This document shows, in pieces, positions 5,962 through 10,253 of a DNA stretch of 10,253 bases. The notes under the pieces were generated by a model, which saw only the letters and a program-made list of their open reading frames with translations, had not been told where the DNA came from and searched no databases. The first letter of the stretch is position 1, and every line of letters starts with the position of its first letter. Source of the stretch: Candidatus Heimdallarchaeota archaeon LC_2 (GTDB lineage Archaea > Asgardarchaeota > Heimdallarchaeia > Heimdallarchaeales > Kariarchaeaceae); contig MDVR01000097.1 of assembly GCA_001940725.1 (NCBI GenBank), positions 1-10,253 of the forward strand, written 5' to 3'. Made by a program: the position numbers and the translations under genes.

Positions 5962-6633
5962 TCAAATTTCATAACCTCCGAATAATTCATTAAAGCCATT
6001 AATATCGCCTTGTGCTAGTGTTTTCTGAAAAGTACCTTGATAACTTGGACTCATTGTTAGTGAATACATTAACGTGTGATCTAATCCCAATACATGACCA
6101 ATTTCATGCAATGCAATAGAAAGAATATCAACTGTTTTGTTTGATAAAATTGAATCCCATATATTGCAAGAAAATTCGAGATCCTCAAATTGATAATCTA
6201 AATTAAAAACTATTGTTGCATTATAAAAATAATCGAAATCACCATTGTTCGAGCGGTTACGATAGATGTCAGCGTAACCGATTGGATTATCAAGGTCATA
6301 AAACAAACGATCCTCTGGTGAAATTTTTCTATGTTCAAAGAACAAAGTAAAATCTGTATTATTTCTTTCAAATAGATTTATTGAAATTAAATTATCCCAT
6401 ATTTCTAAAGCAATCACGGTTTGATCTTTAATCATTTGAGGAACGCTTGAATTAAATGAATATGTGATTGGCAAGGTTCTGTGTTCAAAATCAAATAGTG
6501 TATATCCAGATCCGTTTTCACAGTCTTTCGATGAATCAATATTAAATAATAAACCAGGAATAAAAAGAAAAATAAGAAGAAAATGGAATAATATTATTCC
6601 AACAAATATTTTATTTCTTAACATCGTTACCAC
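5962..6633 (-). CDS. Matrixin-like zinc metalloprotease, membrane-anchored or secreted
   Basis: The 223-residue protein has the metzincin zinc site HEIGHVLGLDH (176-186; H176, H180 and H186 as zinc ligands, E177 as catalytic base) and the Met-turn SLTMSP around M194, as in peptidase family M10A. An N-terminal hydrophobic stretch (about 8-30) is a signal peptide or anchor, so the catalytic domain acts outside the cell. There is no obvious Cys-switch propeptide. The start is GTG at 6633 or ATG at 6624; a GGAG at 6654-6651 is rather far for either. It lies 5 bases after a 42-residue Cys protein, and the pair is enclosed by the two long repeat copies. Possible substrates are surface or envelope proteins; nothing shows which. 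Confidence 0.85.
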   Translation of the reverse strand: MVTMLRNKIFVGIILFHFLLIFLFIPGLLFNIDSSKDCENGSGYTLFDFEHRTLPITYSFNSSVPQMIKDQTVIALEIWDNLISINLFERNNTDFTLFFEHRKISPEDRLFYDLDNPIGYADIYRNRSNNGDFDYFYNATIVFNLDYQFEDLEFSCNIWDSILSNKTVDILSIALHEIGHVLGLDHTLMYSLTMSPSYQGTFQKTLAQGDINGFNELFGGYEI

Positions 6634-6638
6634 TCTGG

Positions 6639-6767
6639 TTATTCGATCATCTCCTTTGTTGCTTCAATAATCCCATTAACATAGGGTTTACAAATCTTAC
6701 ATTCTTGAGCATTTTTTATTTTGCAAGATTTATAATGTTCTTCAACTTTTTCTTTTTCAAACATCAT
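6639..6767 (-). CDS. 42-residue Cys protein with CxxC motif
   Basis: Two ATG codons in a row (6767, 6764) open a frame of 42 codons ending in TAA at 6641-6639. The product is highly charged, starting MMFEKEKVEEHYKSC, with C15, C24 and C27; H11, C15, C24 and C27 could form a small metal site. The HYxxC pattern resembles HYEKCETC in the 167-residue protein at 7906-8409. It is the first gene after repeat copy 6803-6889 and is followed 5 bases later by the matrixin gene, so it heads a two-gene cassette. It also contains the strong AAAGGAGATGATC near its 3' end, which may serve the protease gene. Function is unknown. Confidence 0.6.
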   Translation of the reverse strand: MMFEKEKVEEHYKSCKIKNAQECKICKPYVNGIIEATKEMIE

Positions 6768-6802
6768 TTATCATTATCTTCTGTTTTTCAGTTACACACC
6801 GA

Positions 6803-6889
6803 TTATTTATTAATTTACAGTATTACGGAATAAAGAATTTACATTGGATTAAATTAAAAGTAATATGATACCAAAGTATTCGATTCTAT
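6803..6889 (-). repeat. Intergenic repeat, copy 2 (probable shared promoter or operator)
   Basis: This copy differs from 5860-5946 at three positions; one falls in the right arm of the inverted repeat (AATAAAGAA instead of AATAAATAA). It lies exactly between the stop codon of the 49-residue zinc protein (6889-6891) and the start of the 42-residue Cys protein (6767), with 35 unique bases before that start. With copy 1 it flanks the 42-residue gene and the matrixin gene as direct repeats 943 bases apart. Confidence 0.8.
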
Positions 6890-7038
6890 CAGAAGAACAA
6901 ATCATCCCCTAAATCTGGATCGGGATACCCAACTTCTCCATCTCGCCAACATTTCTCAGAACAATATTGAAGGTATTTTCCGTCTTCTTTTGGAGTGAAT
7001 TTACCACAAAAGCAATGTGGGCGTATAACCTTAGTAAT
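6889..7038 (-). CDS. 49-residue zinc-finger protein with apparent ATT start
   Basis: A frame of 49 codons ending in TGA at 6891-6889 encodes a clear treble-clef-like or zinc-ribbon pattern: CxC (C9, C11) followed by CSEKC (C26, C30), in the widespread arrangement C-x-C-G-K-F-T-P ... Y-C-S-x-x-C. It then has an acidic tail ending DDLFF. No ATG, GTG or TTG lies between the upstream in-frame TGA and the CxC motif. The best start is ATT at 7038-7036, about 11 bases after GGAGAGTGAT, a strong ribosome site inside the preceding gene. The alternative is +1 frameshifting from the 63-residue frame, whose stop it overlaps. The protein pattern is convincing; the start is not settled. Confidence 0.55.
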   Translation of the reverse strand: MTKVIRPHCFCGKFTPKEDGKYLQYCSEKCWRDGEVGYPDPDLGDDLFF

Positions 7039-7222
7039 CTGAAATCACTCTCCTATTTCCAATTCTTGTAATTAGTCTTCTGGCTTTAACAAGTGCAGGA
7101 TAACTATATCCGCCATCGGGATTGACATACTCAGAAACATCCTCAAGATAAATCTTGAGTTTCTCAATATCATTATCAGAAATCGGTCGTATAGCCTTAG
7201 AACTACTCAATTTCGTGGACAC
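7031..7222 (-). CDS. 63-residue unknown protein without cysteines
   Basis: The frame starts at GTG (7222) and ends at TAA (7033-7031). The product is charged and probably helical in the middle (NDIEKLKIYLEDVSEYV, about 17-33), with a NPDGGYSYPA turn (34-43) and a basic C-terminal part (KARRLITRIGNRR). The basic part could bind nucleic acid; that is a guess from charge. It overlaps the end of the 37-residue Cys protein by 16 bases and its own end overlaps the 49-residue zinc protein, so it lies within a compressed operon and is the only member there with no Cys. No family is recognised. Confidence 0.6.
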   Translation of the reverse strand: MSTKLSSSKAIRPISDNDIEKLKIYLEDVSEYVNPDGGYSYPALVKARRLITRIGNRRVISDY

Positions 7223-7320
7223 CTACAAACCATTAAATCACAGTCATGCACCTTACACAAGTCACTTCTAGGACAAGTGCCTTTAGTACTTCCCTTGGTT
7301 CTAACTTTGCAATTATCCAT
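7207..7320 (-). CDS. 37-residue Cys-rich mini-protein
   Basis: An ATG at 7320-7318 shares one base with the stop of the preceding gene (TAATG), and the frame runs 37 codons to TGA at 7209-7207. The product has six cysteines (C4, C16, C22, C27, C32, C34) and a histidine (H25) in only 37 residues, including a C-x2-H-x-C group and a closing C-x-C. That pattern suits one or two tightly bound zinc ions or an iron-sulfur site. The coupled start and the high Cys content both argue that this is a real gene. Function is unknown. Confidence 0.6.
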   Translation of the reverse strand: MDNCKVRTKGSTKGTCPRSDLCKVHDCDLMVCRCPRN

Positions 7321-7751
7321 TAGATGTATTCCTCTGTATTCCAACATAAACAGTTTCTACAAAATGAATCCCCATCAAATTTAAGGTTTAATAATTGATG
7401 AATGACTGAATCAAAATTTTCGCCACATTTCCAAGAATCACATGAAAGATACCCACACTCAGAACATTTTAAGACTGTTTTTCCACAATCTTCCCAATTA
7501 CAATTTCCATTGCAGAGATATTCTCCTTTATTATTCGGTGGGTGTGGACCACGTAAGTTAATTATCGAATAATCGATGAGTTGTTCTGGACACCAAGCAC
7601 ATTGAAATATTGGGTTTGAAAATTCTTCTAATTCATTTTCATCTAATGAAATGGTTAGAAACCATGTTAATCCGCCTTCGGTATCTAGTGCTTCAATTGT
7701 TACTCCGTAGGGTAAAAATTTACAAGAATGTTTTTTGGGAGCGTTCATCAT
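7320..7751 (-). CDS. Cys-rich protein with 13 cysteines (MMNAPKK leader)
   Basis: From ATG at 7751 the product is 143 residues. The first 50 residues hold few cysteines and look like a small beta domain. The rest holds CAWC (51-54), then C80, C84, C89, CSEC (96-99), C104, C109 and CRNCLC (131-136), enough for three zinc sites. The frame stays open upstream to a TTG at 7790 (13 more codons) after a GAGGAG-type site, so that start is possible. The ATG at 7751 is preferred because the 30 bases around it are identical to those around the start of the 167-residue gene. It ends in TAATG, coupled to the 37-residue gene. No family is recognised. Confidence 0.7.
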   Translation of the reverse strand: MMNAPKKHSCKFLPYGVTIEALDTEGGLTWFLTISLDENELEEFSNPIFQCAWCPEQLIDYSIINLRGPHPPNNKGEYLCNGNCNWEDCGKTVLKCSECGYLSCDSWKCGENFDSVIHQLLNLKFDGDSFCRNCLCWNTEEYI

Positions 7752-7760
7752 AGTTAACTC
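7731..7760 (-). repeat. 30-base start-region repeat, copy A
   Basis: These 30 bases are identical to 8389-8418. On the minus strand they comprise GAGTTAACT, two ATG codons and the codons for NAPKK. They therefore carry the translation start and first residues of two otherwise different Cys-rich proteins. Confidence 0.85.
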
Positions 7761-7780
7761 ATTTCTATATATAGTATTTC

Positions 7781-7909
7781 CTAACTGCAATTATCACACT
7801 TCTCCTCAAAACAGTCTTCACAATCATTACAGCATTGTTTTGATATATCCAAATTTAAACACTGATCATCACCACATATTTCACATTTTACTTTTTCGAC
7901 TATACTCAA
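7781..7909 (-). CDS. 42-residue protein with nine cysteines, TTG start
   Basis: The frame starts at TTG (7909), which overlaps the stop of the 167-residue gene (TTGA), and ends at TAG (7783-7781). AAGGAGAT about 11 bases before the TTG is a strong ribosome site and supports this unusual start. The product has nine cysteines in 42 residues: CEIC (9-12), C17, CC (26-27), C30, C33, C38 and C41, in mostly acidic surroundings. Two metal sites would fit. It lies between two genes that share a start-region repeat. No family is recognised; zinc or Fe-S binding is inferred from spacing alone. Confidence 0.6.
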   Translation of the reverse strand: MSIVEKVKCEICGDDQCLNLDISKQCCNDCEDCFEEKCDNCS

Positions 7910-8409
7910 TTTTCTATAATCTCCTTAAGTTTCGTTTCTAGATCTTCAGTAATATGAAATCGATTTCGTTGTTTCATATAATGCTTAACAAATAATACAC
8001 AAATCAACCTGACTTTTTCATCTGTCGTAACTGCTTGACACGTCTCACATTTTTCATAATGATCATTATCTGAACGAGTTTCAGGATTACATATAATATC
8101 GGAAATCCGTAATTCTGTTTGCATTGATTCTTTTTCCATTTCTTCTAATACCTTTTTTCCAATAGGTTTCTCGGTACTCTGCAAGTCTTCAATCGCTTTT
8201 TCAGTATCTTCTTGAATGGTGTCTAGAGCCTGTTCAATACTCATTTTATCGGTACTCTGCAAGTCTTTTTGTTCAAAGCAGTTATCTTTGATACACATAA
8301 TAATTCCATTTTTAATATTTTCGGGATCATTACAAATAGTACAAGGACAATATTCATGAACATGTCGTATAGTGCTTGTTATGAACCCTTTTTTGGGAGC
8401 GTTCATCAT
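7906..8409 (-). CDS. Cys-rich protein with internal repeat (MMNAPKK leader)
   Basis: The 167-residue protein heads the Cys-rich operon, 32 bases downstream of repeat copy 8442-8495. An N-terminal cluster CPCTIC (21-26), C39, C44 and a C-terminal cluster C107, CETC (121-124), C137 frame a charged helical linker (about 48-105). The linker contains DLQSTDK (49-55) and DLQSTEK (75-81), encoded by a 19-base exact repeat 78 bases apart, in frame. HYEKCETC near 117-124 recalls the HYxxC of the 42-residue protein at 6639-6767. The start at the first of two ATG codons is supported by the shared start-region repeat. Two metal-binding ends joined by a helix suggest an adaptor or regulator; no family is recognised. 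Confidence 0.7.
   Translation of the reverse strand: MMNAPKKGFITSTIRHVHEYCPCTICNDPENIKNGIIMCIKDNCFEQKDLQSTDKMSIEQALDTIQEDTEKAIEDLQSTEKPIGKKVLEEMEKESMQTELRISDIICNPETRSDNDHYEKCETCQAVTTDEKVRLICVLFVKHYMKQRNRFHITEDLETKLKEIIEN
8171..8267. repeat. Pair of 19-base direct repeats inside a gene
   Basis: TCGGTACTCTGCAAGTCTT occurs at 8171-8189 and 8249-8267, 78 bases (26 codons) apart and in frame, encoding DLQST in the linker of the 167-residue protein. The intervening codons are not obviously repeated, so this is a short duplication or conversion, not a full tandem unit. Confidence 0.7.
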
Positions 8410-8418
8410 AGTTAACTC
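8389..8418 (-). repeat. 30-base start-region repeat, copy B
   Basis: This stretch is identical to 7731-7760. Here it forms the start of the 167-residue Cys-rich protein; sequences on both sides differ from copy A. Confidence 0.85.
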
Positions 8419-8441
8419 TGTTTAATCGATTGACCAATTGA

Positions 8442-8495
8442 TTATTTATTAATTTACAGTACTACGGAATAAATAATTTATATTAGATTAAATTA
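8442..8495 (-). repeat. Intergenic repeat, copy 3 (short form)
   Basis: It matches the first 54 bases of copy 1 at 50 positions and keeps both arms of the inverted repeat perfectly (TTATTTATT at 8442-8450, AATAAATAA at 8468-8476). The outer 33 bases of the long copies are missing because the homology ends just inside the 115-residue gene, whose stop (8490-8488) lies within the repeat. It precedes the Cys-rich operon starting at 8409, placing the TATA-like arm about 40 bases before that ATG. Confidence 0.75.
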
Positions 8496-8835
8496 TAAAT
8501 TCAGTTAAATCCATTAATTCAATTCCAACTATAAATTCACGTTGTACTTCACCATATAAAATATCACGATAATCTTTGAATTGTGCGGCAACTGAAAATG
8601 CCATAAAATACCCATTGTCGATTAACCAGAAATGTAATCTCTCAAAATATGTTAATTTGAATATTGAACCATAGTTAACTGAAAGGCGTATTGTATTTAA
8701 CTGAGCAATACCATTGAAAACACTATCATCTTCTTTTGGTTTGCACACTGGGTAATCAAGATTAATAGTATCTCTCCATCGTTTTCTTTTTTCTGCATTT
8801 GTTTCATTAATATAATCTGTTTCCATATTCATCAC
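8488..8835 (-). CDS. 115-residue unknown protein
   Basis: The frame opens at GTG (8835), but the ATG at 8832, which overlaps the previous stop as TGATG, is the more natural coupled start (114 residues). The N-terminal 25 residues are charged (NAEKRKRWRD). The rest looks like a small compact domain with aromatic-rich strands (YFERLHFWL, about 68-76; YGEVQREFIVGIELMDLTEF, about 94-113) and one cysteine. No membrane segment or catalytic motif is visible and no family is recognised. It is the last gene of the glycosylase operon, and its stop lies inside the repeat at 8442-8495. Confidence 0.7.
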   Translation of the reverse strand: MMNMETDYINETNAEKRKRWRDTINLDYPVCKPKEDDSVFNGIAQLNTIRLSVNYGSIFKLTYFERLHFWLIDNGYFMAFSVAAQFKDYRDILYGEVQREFIVGIELMDLTEFII

Positions 8836-9065
8836 TTCTCAAATTTAATGAGGTTTTCTTCAAGAATTGCGCTGCGTTTGTTCAACACTTCTACCAACTC
8901 ATTTATATCCTCAATTGATGAAAGTGGATCTTCAAGTGCTTTAACCAATAAATTTTGCCCATTTATTAATTCTTCTTGCATACGATCTATATCTATTATA
9001 TTATTAATAGCTAAATCTATCCCATCGGTCAGTGCATTCAAATATTCTTTGATTTTATTAGTCAA
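8832..9065 (-). CDS. 77-residue helical protein, TTG start
   Basis: The frame starts at TTG (9065), six bases after AAGGTGAT, a strong ribosome site that decides the start, 9 bases beyond the glycosylase stop. The product is almost all helix-forming residues with regularly spaced Leu and Ile and no Gly-rich or Cys motif (LIKFEK end), so a helical hairpin or short coiled coil is likely. It overlaps the next gene by 1-4 bases. The reverse-strand frame over the same bases is Ser-rich and looks like a shadow. Function is unknown; a partner of one of its operon neighbours is possible. Confidence 0.65.
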   Translation of the reverse strand: MTNKIKEYLNALTDGIDLAINNIIDIDRMQEELINGQNLLVKALEDPLSSIEDINELVEVLNKRSAILEENLIKFEK

Positions 9066-9074
9066 AAAATCACC

Positions 9075-10061
9075 TTAAAAATAATCATCTAAATTAGGTG
9101 TGTGTGAAAGTGGTTTTTGTGGTTCAATAAATGATTTAACAACTGGTTCTTGGTCTTTGTGAAATTTGCATGTTTTCTTATTTTTCCGTCTTCCATTCCC
9201 ACATGATTCTCCTTGTTCATTGATACCAATGCATGATTCGTAACCAATCATCGAACGAGTTTTATTTTTTTGTGGTTTGGGAATTGATACAAGCCCCAGA
9301 TATATTCGTAACTGCTTTTTGAATATATTTGATCCGCCCATGCTTGGATGCCTGATATATTTAACTTTGAAACCCATCTTAGTCAATTTATTTTGAGCTT
9401 GTTTTCCGATGGCGTAGATCTCATCGAATTTTTTATTTTTCATCAAATATTTTATTACTTTGTCACATGCCTCGTAATCTTTTCCGTTTGGAGTTCTATT
9501 AGATAGTGGATAATTTTTTGATTTAAGATCTTCAGGATGGAATGGAATTATATTCCAAACCATTGGTTGATCTTCTATATTTTTTATTTCTTGAAGAACT
9601 TCCCAAACATGCAATGCACTAATTTCTTTGTTTTGTCCACCTTTGGTTGCTCTATTAAATTCAACCCCAAAAGTTTCATTTGCAATTTTAATATGTCTTT
9701 CATCAGTAAATGCTAATCCGGTACGTCTGCAACCAAGATGACCTGGTGCTTCACCTATTAACAATATTTTTGCTTTTCTTGTTTGTTCTAGATATTTTCT
9801 AAGATTATCAGTTCTGATTAAACTGGAATCAACAAGATCATTCACTGGGCAAGTATCAGTGTATGGATTAAATAAATTATCGCTTTTTACTAATTTTAAT
9901 AATCGAATAAATTCAGTGATAACAAATGGATCATCAATAATACTTTTTGCTCCTTTGAGAAATGATTCCATCTCTGTAATCACTTCGGGATCACCATCAA
10001 TTTCAACGTGAAACCCACTACCTGTGTCTTTATTATCATATTTGTATTCACGAATTCCCAT
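9075..10061 (-). CDS. Uracil-DNA-glycosylase-superfamily protein with C-terminal zinc finger
   Basis: This 328-residue protein has a central domain (about 95-257) of the uracil-DNA glycosylase superfamily, which removes uracil or other damaged bases. The first motif is GEAPGHLGCRRTG (103-115), a VWNIIPFHP strand follows (168-176), and the second motif is HPSMGGS (238-244). An N-terminal region of about 90 residues has no clear match. C-terminal to the core is a C-x9-C-x10-C-x2-H group (C277, C287, C298, H301), a small zinc finger of the kind seen appended to viral and cellular nucleic-acid proteins. The end TPNLDDYF resembles a PCNA-binding box without its glutamine. The four-cysteine Fe-S ligand set of family 4 enzymes is not evident. 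Its ATG abuts the preceding stop (TAAATG). Confidence 0.8.
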   Translation of the reverse strand: MGIREYKYDNKDTGSGFHVEIDGDPEVITEMESFLKGAKSIIDDPFVITEFIRLLKLVKSDNLFNPYTDTCPVNDLVDSSLIRTDNLRKYLEQTRKAKILLIGEAPGHLGCRRTGLAFTDERHIKIANETFGVEFNRATKGGQNKEISALHVWEVLQEIKNIEDQPMVWNIIPFHPEDLKSKNYPLSNRTPNGKDYEACDKVIKYLMKNKKFDEIYAIGKQAQNKLTKMGFKVKYIRHPSMGGSNIFKKQLRIYLGLVSIPKPQKNKTRSMIGYESCIGINEQGESCGNGRRKNKKTCKFHKDQEPVVKSFIEPQKPLSHTPNLDDYF

Positions 10062-10253
10062 TTAATTTTTCACTTCCCGATTTTGCCAATAAAATGGATC
10101 AATAGATTCAACATTCCATAAATCCCATAAATCTTGATTTAATTCCACAACCGTAAAATTACTCAAACCCGCAGAAAAACTGTAATTATCTATATTATAA
10201 TATTCTGAAGGAACTGGTATTCGTTTACCTTCCACCACCAAATATATTAATGC
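10062..10253 (-). CDS. C-terminal fragment of an unknown protein, cut by the window edge
   Basis: An open minus-strand frame enters from the right edge and ends in TAA at 10064-10062, directly before the ATG of the glycosylase-like gene. The visible 63 residues are rich in aromatics and acids (LWDLWNVESIDPFYW near 42-56) and have no Cys. The immediate stop-start contact shows it is in the same operon. The family cannot be told from the tail. Confidence 0.65.
   Translation of the reverse strand, partial: ALIYLVVEGKRIPVPSEYYNIDNYSFSAGLSNFTVVELNQDLWDLWNVESIDPFYWQNREVKN

Noticed and set aside
5860..8495. The repeats as a CRISPR array
   Set aside because: There are only three copies, of 54-87 bases, separated by about 1 kb of coding genes. 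No regular spacers and no cas gene are seen.
8848..9078. Plus-strand frame of 76 codons
   Set aside because: It lies antisense to the 77-residue gene, which has a strong ribosome site and operon coupling. The plus-strand product is Ser-rich, as expected of a shadow frame.
1..10253. tRNA or rRNA genes
   Set aside because: No GGTTCRANYCC-type T-loop with a matching acceptor stem and no rRNA-like conserved block was seen while reading both strands.

Overview
The window is AT-rich and very gene-dense, with nearly all genes on the minus strand. It looks archaeal. Several genes have a TATA-like box centred about 26-28 bases before the start codon, as expected for leaderless archaeal transcripts, while genes inside operons carry GGAG/AGGTGAT-type ribosome sites. 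Small zinc-ribbon proteins are abundant, and a membrane-anchored matrixin-type metalloprotease is present. These traits fit a low-GC marine Nitrososphaerota (Thaumarchaeota)-like genome, or a virus or integrated element of such a host. That assignment is inference; no ribosomal or other marker gene is present.

Layout, left to right. (1) 1-1795, minus: the start of an unknown gene at the edge, then a radical SAM enzyme with extra C-terminal cysteines and a small SAM methyltransferase. (2) 1796-1981: a divergent promoter region with a hairpin resembling the right end of an IS200/IS605 element. (3) 1982-3680: four small membrane proteins of unknown function, one on the plus strand, each with its own TATA-like box. 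(4) 3705-5841: three genes joined by 4-base overlaps, encoding a GT2 glycosyltransferase, a zinc-ribbon protein and a PIG-L-type deacetylase. (5) 5962-6767: a matrixin-like protease preceded by a 42-residue Cys protein. (6) 6889-8409: a chain of six mostly overlapping small genes, five of them Cys-rich and one read from an apparent ATT start. (7) 8488-10253: an operon encoding a tail of an unknown protein, a uracil-DNA-glycosylase-like protein with a C-terminal zinc finger, and two unknown small proteins.

The most striking structure is an AT-rich repeat present three times (5860-5946, 6803-6889 and a shorter copy at 8442-8495). Each copy fills the space between the last gene of one minus-strand operon and the first gene of the next. 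It contains a 9-base inverted repeat and probably acts as a shared promoter or operator. It would place the glycan operon, the protease cassette and the Cys-rich operon under one control. A separate 30-base exact repeat covers the start codons of two otherwise different Cys-rich genes. Together these suggest a modular accessory region, possibly viral, built by duplication of promoter and start modules.

How the parts might work together is inference. The radical SAM/methyltransferase pair and the GT2/PIG-L operon look like synthesis or modification of a surface glycan or small sugar conjugate. The membrane proteins and the protease would act at or outside the membrane. The Cys-rich mini-proteins could be regulators or metal-binding adaptors.
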